This document shows positions 1 through 9,857 of a stretch of DNA of 64,000 bases, one piece after another. Made by a program: the position numbers and the translations under genes. Numbering within the stretch: position 1 is the stretch's first letter; the number at the start of each line of letters is the position of its first letter. Source of the stretch: Desulfuromonas sp. (GTDB taxonomy: Bacteria > Desulfobacterota > Desulfuromonadia > Desulfuromonadales > Geopsychrobacteraceae); the NCBI GenBank assembly GCA_002868865.1, contig PKUC01000055.1:1-64000 (forward strand). The letters are read 5' to 3'. The notes below the pieces were generated by a model, which did no database searches, was not told where the DNA came from, and saw only the letters and a list, made by a program, of their open reading frames with translations.

Positions 1-122
1 AGATTGACGATCAAATATGGATTGAATGTGTTTAAAATTAGATCTTATCGATGAAAACTTGAAAAATAGCGGTATAATGAATCCATAAAAATAGCGAAAT
101 CAGTGAAAAATGGGAGGGGTAT

Positions 123-353
123 ATGGAAGTCCACGCCAATCGAGATGGTTTTTATCCGCTTTTTGTCAAGTCCATGCTGCTCGGACTGATGAACCAGTGT
201 CCGTCAGGCGGCAACCCGCACGACTGTCAGTTTCACAGCATCCGCAAAGCTACCTACGTGGAGCAACGCGACTGGCTCAACTCTACCTCCCACGATAAGC
301 GGATCAAGATGTACGAGGATCATCTGGCCTGCAAAGCTGCACGCGCCAGCTGA
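123..353 (+). CDS. small hypothetical protein (76 aa)
   Basis: ORF with a GGGAGGGG Shine-Dalgarno just before ATG 123 and a TATAAT box at 73-78; no family recognised. Confidence 0.55.
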   Translation: MEVHANRDGFYPLFVKSMLLGLMNQCPSGGNPHDCQFHSIRKATYVEQRDWLNSTSHDKRIKMYEDHLACKAARAS

Positions 354-422
354 AAGAGTAACAAAGAAAAAAAGCCGACTCCAACATGGAAATATGTCAC
401 AAACCGGTCCGCGGGAACCAGA

Positions 423-872
423 CTATTCGCTGTCGAGGCGGACCGTCATCACCGGCAACGGTGATTTCCGCACGACCTTTTCGGCGTTGCTGCCAAACAG
501 GACATGATCCAGCCCGGCGCGGCCATGGGTACCCAATACGACCAGATCAGCCTGCTCATCCACCGCTTTATTGATGATCGTTTCGTACGGAATCCCTGGA
601 GCGATGACAGTTTCATAATCCTTAAAATCCTTGAGATGTTGCCGGCAGAAGCTTTCCATCAGTTTTTTAGCCCCTTCGGCAATCTCCTCTTCGAGTTTAT
701 CAAAGGAAATGTGAGGGACATAAAAACCGCGCAGATCAACGGGTTCGTTGATGACGTGCAAAATCATCAGCCTGGCTGAGAACTGTCTGGCCATCATCAG
801 TGCCGCCTGAAACGCGTTGTCTGAGCTGTCGGAAAAATCGATCGCCACCAGTATCTTTTTAAAGGATTTCAT
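423..872 (-). CDS. universal stress protein (UspA family)
   Basis: MKSFKKILVAIDFSDSSDNAF N-terminus and VVLGTHGRAGLDHVLFGSNAEKVVRKSPLPVMTVR C-terminal Usp motif. Confidence 0.93.
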   Translation of the reverse strand: MKSFKKILVAIDFSDSSDNAFQAALMMARQFSARLMILHVINEPVDLRGFYVPHISFDKLEEEIAEGAKKLMESFCRQHLKDFKDYETVIAPGIPYETIINKAVDEQADLVVLGTHGRAGLDHVLFGSNAEKVVRKSPLPVMTVRLDSE

Positions 873-914
873 TGCTGAACCTCCAATACAACCCGCCTGA
901 ATTGAGTCTGTTTG

Positions 915-1292
915 TCACGCCGGTTCGGGCAGAATCTCGCCGAAAATCCGCTGCATGATCTGCTTGAGATCATCCAGACGTACCGGTTTGATGATGTACT
1001 CTACAGCACCGGAGCGCATCGCATCGAGATAGGTCTCGACGCCACCGTAGGCAGTCATCATCACCACACCGATCTGCGGATAGTCCCGCTGCAGGATCTG
1101 CAGAAAAGCCAGACCGTTCATCTTCGGCATCTTGATATCGGTAATGACAAGATTGATCCGCCGCCGCTGCAACAGATCGAGAGCCGCCTCGCCGTTCTCC
1201 GCAGTGCTGACATCGTACCCTTCACGTCGCAGCAATTCACCGAGACCGTCCCTTGCGTTCTTTTCATCGTCAACAATGAGTATTTTTTTCAT
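915..1292 (-). CDS. stand-alone response regulator receiver protein
   Basis: MKKILIVDDEKNARDGL, LVITDIKMPKMNG and MMTAYG receiver motifs; no output domain. Confidence 0.92.
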   Translation of the reverse strand: MKKILIVDDEKNARDGLGELLRREGYDVSTAENGEAALDLLQRRRINLVITDIKMPKMNGLAFLQILQRDYPQIGVVMMTAYGGVETYLDAMRSGAVEYIIKPVRLDDLKQIMQRIFGEILPEPA

Positions 1293-1409
1293 AGCGACCG
1301 CCTCTTCACATCCGACTGTTCCTGATAGAAGCGTAACATGTCACGACCCACTGTCAAGCGGAGAAACGTCCTCTAACCTACTGATATCAGGACAGTAAAG
1401 ACAAGAAAA

Positions 1410-2222
1410 TCATGTCCAGCAGTCAAGGATCGTATCGATAACGGCAGGGATCTTTTCCGCAGCAGAACGTCCTTCAGCCAGTACATCTTCGTGGAGGAGC
1501 GGGGCGGCCGACTTGCCCGCAGCGGCATTGGAAATCAGCGACAGGGCCGCGACGTCCAAACCGAGCGCGTGGGCCATGATCGCTTCGGGGACGGTCGACA
1601 TCGACACGGCGTCGGCCCCTAAGGCCGCCAGCATACGAATCTCGGCGGGTGTTTCGTAGTTCGGTCCGGACATCCAGGCCAGAACCCCACGGTGGAGCTC
1701 GATCTGCTTGGACGCGAGACGCTGCTGCGCCTGCGGATAGAAATCGTGGGCGTACAGCCGGGTCAGGTCGATAAATTGCGGCGGTGTCTGCCCCCGCAAA
1801 GGGCTCTCTCCCACCAGATTCAGGTGGTCATTGACCAGCATAAAATCACCGGACGACATGCTGTCAGCAATCCCACCGACGGCATTGGTCAGCAGCACAC
1901 GTCGACAACCGAGCGCATGCGCCAGACGCACCAGAGCGGTTACCTCAAAGGGGGAATAGCCCTCGTACAAGTGATAGCGGCCTTCAAATAACAACAGCGG
2001 TGTAGCAGACAAGGTCCCGTGCCAGAGACGACCCTGATGTCCGACAACAGCAGCGGCGACAAAGCCGGGCAGCTCGGCATAGTTCACATGGTTGGCGTCG
2101 ATGAGCAGATCGGGAAGAGAGGAAAAACCGGAGCCGAGAACCACTGCGACCTGCGGTATATGATTACCCAGCACCGACCTGACCGTCGCGGCGGCTGCGG
2201 TCACATCGTTGGCAAGTGTCAT
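1410..2222 (-). CDS. purine nucleoside phosphorylase (PNP/MTAP family)
   Basis: VVLGSGFSSLP, GHQGRLWHG, LLTNAVGGI, GPNYETPAEIRMLAALGADAVSMSTVPEAI motifs. Confidence 0.9.
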   Translation of the reverse strand: MTLANDVTAAAATVRSVLGNHIPQVAVVLGSGFSSLPDLLIDANHVNYAELPGFVAAAVVGHQGRLWHGTLSATPLLLFEGRYHLYEGYSPFEVTALVRLAHALGCRRVLLTNAVGGIADSMSSGDFMLVNDHLNLVGESPLRGQTPPQFIDLTRLYAHDFYPQAQQRLASKQIELHRGVLAWMSGPNYETPAEIRMLAALGADAVSMSTVPEAIMAHALGLDVAALSLISNAAAGKSAAPLLHEDVLAEGRSAAEKIPAVIDTILDCWT

Positions 2223-2737
2223 GGTATAAGCAGATCACGAACCGCGCTGAGCAGCTGGTCCGGTTTGAACGATTTATTGATAAAGTTGTCAGCCCCGGCA
2301 CGCAGCGCATCAACTTCACATTCGTTACGGCGGTATGCACCGCTCATGGCGAGAATCGGCACATCCTTGATCGCATCATCCTCACGGATCGCGCGCATCA
2401 GATCAAGACCGCTCATGTCCGGCAGGTTGATATCGATCAAAGCCAACCGGAATGATCGCGCGCGCAGCGCATCGAGGGCGGCGGCACCGGTTCCCACCGT
2501 CACCAGTTCAAACCCGAGAGGTTTCAACAGATCGGTGAGGATTTCACAGAAGAACCGGGCATCATCAACAATCAGCACCGCAGGCTGTTGCGGAGCTTGC
2601 CGGGACGCGTCAGTCGTACGGACTGGGACACTGAAAACATGGGTGCACTTCGGACACTTGATCCGGACTTCGGGCCGATCCGTGCGGATGTTCTTGGCCC
2701 GGTACCTGGATCCGCATTCTGGACACTGAATAACCAT
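2219..2737 (-). CDS. zinc-ribbon plus response-regulator receiver protein
   Basis: N-terminal MVIQCPECGSRYRAKNIRTDRPEVRIKCPKCTHVF (MJ0042-type zinc ribbon) followed by a receiver domain (VLIVDDARFF, LIDINLPDMSGLDLM). Confidence 0.88.
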   Translation of the reverse strand: MVIQCPECGSRYRAKNIRTDRPEVRIKCPKCTHVFSVPVRTTDASRQAPQQPAVLIVDDARFFCEILTDLLKPLGFELVTVGTGAAALDALRARSFRLALIDINLPDMSGLDLMRAIREDDAIKDVPILAMSGAYRRNECEVDALRAGADNFINKSFKPDQLLSAVRDLLIP

Positions 2738-2740
2738 TAC

Positions 2741-3589
2741 CTACCTCTGTTGCGGCGTGACTGAATACTCAAAGTGGCCCGCAGCATCAAACGTCAGGCG
2801 GGTCTCACTAAGCTGTGCTATGACATTTTCCGGCTGATCGACAATCAACTGCAGTGAACTGGTAATCCGCCAGCGCAGTAGCGATCCCGAGGTCAGAGTA
2901 TACGTTCGAACGGGGCGTCCGTCTATCGCCAGCTGTATCTGCACCGGCTTTATCGCCTCCAGGAGCAATCGTCCCGGCAATAATGCTGCTGATGGCAGCG
3001 GGTCAACATTCTTAACCGGTACAGATAAAGGGTCCTGTTCGACAACCTCCGGAGTTGCTGGCACAACAGGCGTACGCTCCTCGGCAACAGGCGAGATCTC
3101 GACAACCGGCTGGTCGAGATCGGCCCCAGGGTCGGGCGCAGCCCGCAGTTGAGTCTCCTGCGACGGGCGAGAATCCGTGTTCTCCACGACAGGGGCTAAA
3201 ACAGGATCGGTGGCAGTGCGCCACAGGGAAGACAGTCCATAGATTAGTGCAAGAACAAGGCAGCCCAAAGCGACCCGGAAGAGGATCGCGGTCGCCGACA
3301 CTGAAGGTGTCTCGGAAACCGGCAGGGTAAACACCGAAGCGGTCGCCCGATCTCCTTCAGCACGATAGCGCTTCAGCAGGTCATCGAAAGGCAGATCGAG
3401 TGCCTCGGCATAGCCCGCAAGAAAGCCCTTCAGGTAGGTTTCGGACGGCAGGTCGCGGTAACACCCATCCTCGAGAGCCTGCAATTTGGTCAACGAAATT
3501 TTAGTTCTTTGCGAAAGGGATTCGAGGGAAACATGCTGCGCAGTTCTCTGGGTCCGCAGATACGTGCCGAGGGAGGACGGTTCAGTCAT
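2741..3589 (-). CDS. RodZ-like helix-turn-helix / DUF4115 membrane protein
   Basis: N-terminal HTH (LGTYLRTQRTAQHVSLESLSQRTKISLTKLQALE...YLKGFLAGYA), single TM segment, C-terminal domain. Confidence 0.85.
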   Translation of the reverse strand: MTEPSSLGTYLRTQRTAQHVSLESLSQRTKISLTKLQALEDGCYRDLPSETYLKGFLAGYAEALDLPFDDLLKRYRAEGDRATASVFTLPVSETPSVSATAILFRVALGCLVLALIYGLSSLWRTATDPVLAPVVENTDSRPSQETQLRAAPDPGADLDQPVVEISPVAEERTPVVPATPEVVEQDPLSVPVKNVDPLPSAALLPGRLLLEAIKPVQIQLAIDGRPVRTYTLTSGSLLRWRITSSLQLIVDQPENVIAQLSETRLTFDAAGHFEYSVTPQQR

Positions 3590-3604
3590 TATACCAACGT
3601 CGCC

Positions 3605-4357
3605 TCACCGATAGAGGGATTGCAGAGCGCTCGCAGACTTCAACCCCCATTCTGAATCGGGGGACAGCTCGAGAACCTGTTGAAACTGCTGCGAGGCCAA
3701 GGGGATCTGCTGCAACCGCAGCAACACCAGTCCCAAACGGTAATGGGCCTCGGCATAGCGCGGCTGCTGTGCGATCGCCTTTTCAAATTCATTGCGAGCG
3801 ATGGTGTCCTGCCCGAGGGCATAATAGACCTCGCCTAAGCGCAGATTGATCGGCGCATACCCTGGGGCAATCGCACGCGCTTCCTGATAAGAATTCAGCG
3901 CAGCTGGATAATCCCCTTTGCGAAACTGGGCGTAGCCGGTGCCGGTCAGAGCAACTTCGGTCCGCATAAACAGCAAATTGGACGAGGCGCGACCGAAGTA
4001 ATCGATGGCCTGATCCCAGCGTTCCATATCGATATAGAGGGCGGCGAGATTGTTCTGATAACGGGGATCCTCATCAGACAGCGCGATGGCTCGAAGATAA
4101 TGCTTTTCGGCCTGGGGATATGCCTTTTTGGCCTGATAGGCCTGCGCCAGCAGCGCCTGAATCTCGGGATCGTAAGAGTTGATCTCCACCGCCTGTAGCA
4201 GTTCCTTTAAGGCCATGGTCGGGCTACCACTCTGCATGTGCGACAGCCCCAGGGTGTAGTGGGAACGGGCCTGATTTTTCTGATCGAGAGACAGGCCACA
4301 ACCCAGTAACAGCACAAGGACACCCATCGACAAAAATTTGCAACAGTCCATCATCAA
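3605..4357 (-). CDS. TPR-repeat lipoprotein (PilF-like)
   Basis: lipobox-like LLGCG and multiple TPR repeats (HYTLGLSHMQSGSPTMALKELLQAVEINSYD...). Confidence 0.8.
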   Translation of the reverse strand: MMMDCCKFLSMGVLVLLLGCGLSLDQKNQARSHYTLGLSHMQSGSPTMALKELLQAVEINSYDPEIQALLAQAYQAKKAYPQAEKHYLRAIALSDEDPRYQNNLAALYIDMERWDQAIDYFGRASSNLLFMRTEVALTGTGYAQFRKGDYPAALNSYQEARAIAPGYAPINLRLGEVYYALGQDTIARNEFEKAIAQQPRYAEAHYRLGLVLLRLQQIPLASQQFQQVLELSPDSEWGLKSASALQSLYR

Positions 4358-4377
4358 AATCGATCACCCTCTCTCAG

Positions 4378-4905
4378 TTACATGGCGGCCAGAAAACGGC
4401 CCAAACTTTCGCGACATCTGGTCTGGACCTGCTCGGTAGCGAGTGGATCGTCACCGATCAACATCTTTTGACCGGTAATCTCCGCCCCTACTTCGCCGGT
4501 CGGCACCACAGAGCCATCGGAGTGACCCGCGGCGTTGCAGATCGGCAGGGCACGCCAGTAGGCCTCAAAACGGGCCGGAGTCAAACGATCAATGTCGGTA
4601 TCGGTAACGACAAACCCCATCGACTCGGCGAACTCCTGTCCGGCCTGAAGCTGCTGTTCTACTGTCAGCCCTTTGACAGCAGAGGCCTCGGGACGAAAGA
4701 ACACGGGCCGACTGTCCTGATGCAGGTAGAGTCCCATCAACAGTTGGTGACTCTGCCCGGTGGACAGTACCACCAGATAGGCCGAGGCCTGCTGTGCGGG
4801 GAACCCCGGCAGCACCACCTGAATATCGCGGATCGAACGAAACAACCGTCTCACACGTTGCGACGAAAAGGATAAGGGGTCCTGTTTTTTTAACTGCACA
4901 AACAT
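4378..4905 (-). CDS. hypothetical protein
   Basis: ORF in a colinear minus-strand gene string; no family recognised. Confidence 0.6.
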   Translation of the reverse strand: MFVQLKKQDPLSFSSQRVRRLFRSIRDIQVVLPGFPAQQASAYLVVLSTGQSHQLLMGLYLHQDSRPVFFRPEASAVKGLTVEQQLQAGQEFAESMGFVVTDTDIDRLTPARFEAYWRALPICNAAGHSDGSVVPTGEVGAEITGQKMLIGDDPLATEQVQTRCRESLGRFLAAM

Positions 4906-4936
4906 CGTCGTGCCCTCCCCTGCAGCTGTCGACCGA

Positions 4937-5851
4937 TCAATCGTCCAGCGATGAAAACTCGGTCAATAACTGGATGCGGCGATAACGGTTCTCGATCTCT
5001 TCGTAGTTCAGGGTACGCATGCGGTCCAGACTGAACTGCTCTACGGTAAACGACGCCATGACGGTGCCGAACACGATTGCCCGGCGCAGATTGCCCTCAT
5101 CAAGATTGCGCGTCGCCGCCAAGTATCCTATAAAACCACCGGCAAAGGTGTCGCCAGCACCGGTGGGATCGAACACCTCTTCCAGCGGATAAGCAGGAGC
5201 TGAAAAGATCGAATGCTCGGCAAACATCAGCACACCGTATTCGCCCCGCTTGACCACCAGGGTTTTCGGTCCGAAGCTGCGTACAATCTCAGCCGCCTTG
5301 ACCAGGTTCGGCTCGCCGGCCAATTGCCGGACCTCGGCCTCGTTAATAACTAGAGTATCGACCCGCCCCAGGGTTTTGATCAAGGCATCACGCTTGCCTT
5401 CGATCCAGAAGTTCATCGTATCGCTGGCGACCAGACGGGGATTTTTCACCTGATTGAGCACCTCAAGCTGCAGCTCCGGATCGATATTAGCGAGAAAAAC
5501 ATATTCCGCATCCTGATAGCTGGCGGGCAGCACCGGCTCAAACTGTTCGAAGACGTTGAGATGGGTCTCCAGAGTGTGTGCTTCATTGAGATCATAGTCG
5601 TAGCGACCCTTCCAGCGGAAGGTGCGACCTGCGCTCTTTTTGAGGCCTTCGAGATCGACCCCGCGGGAGCGCAGAAAGTCCAGGTGCTGCTCGGGAAAAT
5701 CATCACCAACCACGGCGACCAGATTGACATCGGTAAAAAAACTGGCCGAGGTGGAGAAATAACAGGCTGAACCACCCAGCACGTCGTCGACCGTTCCGAA
5801 CGGGGTCGAAATCGAGTCGAAGGCGACGCTGCCGACCACCAGAATACTCAT
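4937..5851 (-). CDS. PfkB-family sugar/nucleoside kinase
   Basis: MSILVVGSVAFDSI N-terminus and FDPTGAGDTFAGGFIGYLA PfkB signature; start placed at MSILVV. Confidence 0.9.
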   Translation of the reverse strand: MSILVVGSVAFDSISTPFGTVDDVLGGSACYFSTSASFFTDVNLVAVVGDDFPEQHLDFLRSRGVDLEGLKKSAGRTFRWKGRYDYDLNEAHTLETHLNVFEQFEPVLPASYQDAEYVFLANIDPELQLEVLNQVKNPRLVASDTMNFWIEGKRDALIKTLGRVDTLVINEAEVRQLAGEPNLVKAAEIVRSFGPKTLVVKRGEYGVLMFAEHSIFSAPAYPLEEVFDPTGAGDTFAGGFIGYLAATRNLDEGNLRRAIVFGTVMASFTVEQFSLDRMRTLNYEEIENRYRRIQLLTEFSSLDD

Positions 5852-5893
5852 ATCAAACACCTTTCAGGGGACCAATAGTCCGAACAAGAAACA

Positions 5894-6769
5894 TTAGTCG
5901 AGATATTTACCCAGCAGCGGCTGCAGTGCTGCGCGGGTCTCAGCCGGAATCAGACTGCGGTCAGTCATCACTGCATATTTCAGTGCCTCCGGGCAGCTGC
6001 AGGCAACAGTCTGCTGACCAGCAGCGATCATATCGACGGTCTCTTTGATGATCTTCCGTGCCATCGCGACGTTTTGTTGAATCACCGCGATAACCGCTTC
6101 AACCGAAACGTCATCATGACCTTCGTGCCAGCAGTCGTAGTCGGTCGCCAGCGCCACCGTCGCGTAGCAAATTTCGGCTTCGCGGGCCAGGCGCGCCTCG
6201 GGGATATTGGTCATACCGATAATATCCACTCCCCAGCTCCGGTAGATATTCGATTCAGCGCGGGTCGAAAAGTTCGGTCCTTCGATGCAGATATAGGTGC
6301 CCCCTTTGTGAACCGTTGCGCCCGCAGTTTTGGCTGCGGCAGCAACCTGTTGCGACAGGCCGGGGCAGATCGGATCAGCAAACTGCACATGTCCAACCAC
6401 CCCGTCACCGAAGAAGGTCGACGCCCGTTTGCCCTGGGTGCGATCGAAAAACTGATCGGGGATAACGATATGGCCGGGAACGATCTCTTCTTTCATGCTG
6501 CCGACAGCAGATACGGAAATAATCTGCTTAACCCCAAGGGTCTTCATCCCGTAAATATTTGCACGGTAATTGACCTCAGACGGCAACAGGCGGTGCCCTC
6601 GGCCATGGCGGGGCAGAAACACCATCTGTACACCATTGAGGGTCCCGGTTATATAGGCATCAGACGGGTCGCCAAAAGGGGTCTTGAGCCGAACCTCTTT
6701 GACATCCGCCAAACCCTCGATTTCGTAAAGCCCGCTCCCTCCGATAACACCGACAACAGGTTGAGACAT
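5894..6769 (-). CDS. mtnP: S-methyl-5'-thioadenosine phosphorylase
   Basis: VVGVIGGSGLYEIEGL, PRHGRGHRLLPSEVNYRANIYGMK, CIEGPNFSTRAESNIYR, ATDYDCWH motifs of MTAP. Confidence 0.92.
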   Translation of the reverse strand: MSQPVVGVIGGSGLYEIEGLADVKEVRLKTPFGDPSDAYITGTLNGVQMVFLPRHGRGHRLLPSEVNYRANIYGMKTLGVKQIISVSAVGSMKEEIVPGHIVIPDQFFDRTQGKRASTFFGDGVVGHVQFADPICPGLSQQVAAAAKTAGATVHKGGTYICIEGPNFSTRAESNIYRSWGVDIIGMTNIPEARLAREAEICYATVALATDYDCWHEGHDDVSVEAVIAVIQQNVAMARKIIKETVDMIAAGQQTVACSCPEALKYAVMTDRSLIPAETRAALQPLLGKYLD

Positions 6770-6790
6770 GAAACTGCTCCTTTATTTCGT

Positions 6791-7861
6791 TTAGTCATGA
6801 TCACAGGCGGGTTGCGAATCTTCATCCAACGCCGCTTTTAATTGCCCGCATGCAGCGGAGATATCCTGTCCCTTGCTCGCCCGGCGGATCGCGACAATCT
6901 GCCGATCGAGCAGATAGCGCTGAAACTCTTCGACCGCCTCGGCGGTGGGTGCCTTGAACTCAGAACCGCTGTGTTCGTTATAGGGGATCAGATTAACCTT
7001 GGCGCGAATCCCATGCAACAGCTTGACCAATCGCTTGGCGTCGAGGCGCGTATCGTTGACCCCACCGATCAGAATATACTCAAAGGTGATCCTCTGTCGC
7101 GGCTCCAGGGGAATGTCGCGACAAGCCTCCATCAGCGTCGTCAGGGGATAGGTCTTATTGATCGGCATCAGCTGATCACGCAAGGCATCAGTGGTGGCGT
7201 TCAGCGAAACCGCCAGGCCGACTTTGATCCGCTGCGCCAGTTCACGCATCTGCGGCACCAGGCCACAGGTCGACAGAGTAACCCGTCGTGCGCCATAGCC
7301 GCAGCCATCATCCAGATAGAGAATCTTAAGCGCACGGACCACATTGTCCAGGTTATGCAGAGGTTCGCCCATCCCCATCAGCACAATATTATGAACCGGA
7401 CCTTCCTTGCGCGCGGCACAAACCTGGTTGACGATCTCCGCGGCGGTCAGGTGACGGGTCAGCCCGAAGGTTCCCGTCAGACAGAACTGACACTGCATGG
7501 CACAACCGACCTGGGTAGAGATGCAGAGGGTATCGCGCCCCCCGTCCATGGGGATCCGTACCGCCTCAACGGTCTCCTGGTCATCGAGCCGGAAGAGATA
7601 TTTCCGCGTGCCATCCTGCGACGTCTCGGTCACTTCGGGGCTCCAGTCGGAAACAACGAAGCGTCCTTTAAGCTCCTGACGCAGCGGCTTTGACAGATCG
7701 GTCATGCTGTCAAAGTCGACAACATCACGAGCATAAACCCACTTGATGATCTGGCGGGCACGGAATTTTTCTTTGCCAAGGCCGGTCAGCAGCTCGGTCA
7801 ATTCGTCAAAGGTCAGGTTTTTAATATCGATCAAGGGGGCAACTTTCGCGCAACGGAACAT
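6791..7861 (-). CDS. rlmN: 23S rRNA/tRNA adenine-C2 methyltransferase RlmN
   Basis: radical SAM CQFCLTG motif, [32 protein letters not shown]. Confidence 0.95.
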   Translation of the reverse strand: MFRCAKVAPLIDIKNLTFDELTELLTGLGKEKFRARQIIKWVYARDVVDFDSMTDLSKPLRQELKGRFVVSDWSPEVTETSQDGTRKYLFRLDDQETVEAVRIPMDGGRDTLCISTQVGCAMQCQFCLTGTFGLTRHLTAAEIVNQVCAARKEGPVHNIVLMGMGEPLHNLDNVVRALKILYLDDGCGYGARRVTLSTCGLVPQMRELAQRIKVGLAVSLNATTDALRDQLMPINKTYPLTTLMEACRDIPLEPRQRITFEYILIGGVNDTRLDAKRLVKLLHGIRAKVNLIPYNEHSGSEFKAPTAEAVEEFQRYLLDRQIVAIRRASKGQDISAACGQLKAALDEDSQPACDHD

Positions 7862-7940
7862 TCTTCTCTGTCTAGTCAGCTCATCAATCTAACGTAAATG
7901 TCCTGAATTTTCAACTTGTTTGCTCTTTTGGGCACAAACC

Positions 7941-7984
7941 AAAAACAGGGCAGGACGAGAATTCTCCCGCCTGCCCTGTTTTTG
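7941..7984. terminator. intrinsic terminator downstream of ndk
   Basis: AAAACAGGGCAGG ... CCTGCCCTGTTTTT inverted repeat with A/T flanks. Confidence 0.8.
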
Positions 7985-8010
7985 CTAATAATTTTCGATA
8001 TTGATCAGAA

Positions 8011-8433
8011 TTAGACCAGCAGTTCCAGTCCGTTGAAGAAATAGCCCAGTTCAAATGCTGCGGTCTCGGGAGCGTCGGAACCGTGGGTAGCGTTCTCGCC
8101 GATAGATGCGCCAAACTCCTTACGCAGGGTTCCTTCAGCGGCTTCAGCCGGGTTGGTGGCACCCATCAGATCACGCCATTTGAGGATTGCGCCTTCGGCT
8201 TCAAGAGCCATAACGATACAGGGACCGCTGCTCATGAAGTCGGTCAACTCACCGAAGAAGGGGCGCTCTTTGTGGACCGCGTAAAAACCTTCGGCCTCGA
8301 CCTTGCTGAGATAAAGTTTTTTCAGGCCAACGACCTTGAAGCCTTCGGCATAAATCCGTGCCAGGATCTGACCGGCATAACCAGCAGCAAACGCATCGGG
8401 CTTGATAATCGCAAAAGTCTGTTCTACAGCCAT
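8011..8433 (-). CDS. ndk: nucleoside diphosphate kinase
   Basis: [15 protein letters not shown] and [20 protein letters not shown]; active-site His in NATHGSD. Confidence 0.96.
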   Translation of the reverse strand: MAVEQTFAIIKPDAFAAGYAGQILARIYAEGFKVVGLKKLYLSKVEAEGFYAVHKERPFFGELTDFMSSGPCIVMALEAEGAILKWRDLMGATNPAEAAEGTLRKEFGASIGENATHGSDAPETAAFELGYFFNGLELLV

Positions 8434-8517
8434 TTTTCTCTCCTTGGTTATCGATTTGAATCTGTTTGTGAGGGGGAATAAAACCGACGGGGTTTTATCA
8501 TCCAGAATCGCCCTCTG

Positions 8518-9126
8518 TCAATTTTTTCCGCGTGATGCGTATTCCTGAAGAACCGGCAACACCTTGCGTAGCGCGTTACCACGGTGACTAATCCGGTTTT
8601 TGATCTCAAGGGGCAATTCCGAAGTGGTTTTCCCATATTCAGGCACCAGGAAGTAGGGGTCGTAGCCGAAACCACCCGCCCCCCGAGGCTCACGCAGCAG
8701 CAAACCAGAAATCATCCCGTCAAAGGTCACGCATTCTCCGTCCGGTTGTGCCAGCGCCATAACACAGTGGAAGGCGGCCTGACGCCGATCGTCAGCAACA
8801 CCCTCCATATCATCCATCAGTTTGCAATTGTTGGCATCATCATCACAGGCATCACCAGCATAGCGAGCCGAAATAACACCCGGCGCACCTTCCAGCGCCT
8901 CCACCACCAGACCGCTGTCATCCGCCAGGGTCAACAGACCGGTAGCATGCGCCATTTCAATCGCTTTTTTGCGGGCGTTCGCCTCAAACGTATCGCCATC
9001 TTCGACCACCTCAGGAACGTCCGGAAACGCATCAAGACCGATAATTTCGAGAGACGTATCAGCCAACAGACGTCTGATCTCCTTGAGTTTTCCCTGATTT
9101 CCGGTCGCAACCAGCAGTTTCATCAT
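8518..9126 (-). CDS. rdgB: XTP/dITP diphosphatase
   Basis: [60 protein letters not shown]. Confidence 0.95.
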   Translation of the reverse strand: MMKLLVATGNQGKLKEIRRLLADTSLEIIGLDAFPDVPEVVEDGDTFEANARKKAIEMAHATGLLTLADDSGLVVEALEGAPGVISARYAGDACDDDANNCKLMDDMEGVADDRRQAAFHCVMALAQPDGECVTFDGMISGLLLREPRGAGGFGYDPYFLVPEYGKTTSELPLEIKNRISHRGNALRKVLPVLQEYASRGKN

Positions 9127-9854
9127 AACTCCAGAGCCTGACGTTGCAGAATGGCCAGTTCGCTACAACCGCCGAGAGCCAGGTTGCGCAGGGCGTCCAG
9201 TTCCTCCAGAGAGAAGGGTTCTTCTTCCGCGGTCCCCTGGACCTCGACAAACTTTCCCGAACCGGTGATAACAAAGTTCATATCGACTTCGGCGCGGTGG
9301 TCTTCATCATAGTTGAGGTCGAGCAGTGGATGTCCTGCAACGATACCGACGCTGATCGCAGCGACGCTATCTTTGAGCGGCAGTTGCGACAAAACGCCCG
9401 ACTTCACCAACCCGGACAGGGCGTCGTACAAGGCGACATAAGCACCGGTGATAGAGGCGGTGCGGGTGCCGCCGTCGGCCTGAAGAACATCACAGTCGAT
9501 CTGAACGGAGCGTTCCCCAAGAGCTTCCAGATCGGTTACGGCACGCAGTGAGCGGCCGATCAGCCGCTGAATCTCCTGAGTCCGGCCGGAGATCTTTCCC
9601 TTGGCCGCCTCACGGATCGACCGAGTGTGGGTGGCGCGCGGCAGCATGCTGTATTCGGCGGTCACCCAGCCGCGCCCTTCACCACGCATGAAGGGAGGGA
9701 CCCGTTCTTCGACCGAAGCGTTGCATAGCACCCGGGTCTCCCCGCAGCTCACCAGCACAGATCCTTCAGCGTAGCGGGTAAAACCGCGCTGAAAACTGAT
9801 GGGGCGAAGCTGATCGGTCAGCCGACCGTCACCCCGTGTGATTACATTAGACAT
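9123..9854 (-). CDS. rph: ribonuclease PH
   Basis: [39 protein letters not shown] and [15 protein letters not shown]. Confidence 0.96.
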   Translation of the reverse strand: MSNVITRGDGRLTDQLRPISFQRGFTRYAEGSVLVSCGETRVLCNASVEERVPPFMRGEGRGWVTAEYSMLPRATHTRSIREAAKGKISGRTQEIQRLIGRSLRAVTDLEALGERSVQIDCDVLQADGGTRTASITGAYVALYDALSGLVKSGVLSQLPLKDSVAAISVGIVAGHPLLDLNYDEDHRAEVDMNFVITGSGKFVEVQGTAEEEPFSLEELDALRNLALGGCSELAILQRQALEL

Positions 9855-9857
9855 GAG

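Noticed and set aside
59-78. TTGAAA/TATAAT promoter before the first ORF
   Set aside because: The spacer would be only 8 nt. A real -10 (73-78) may exist, but the -35 is not convincing.
8478-8498. ATAAAACC-GACGG-GGTTTTAT inverted repeat between rdgB and ndk as a terminator
   Set aside because: The stem has few G-C pairs and no clean T-run, so it was not listed as a feature.
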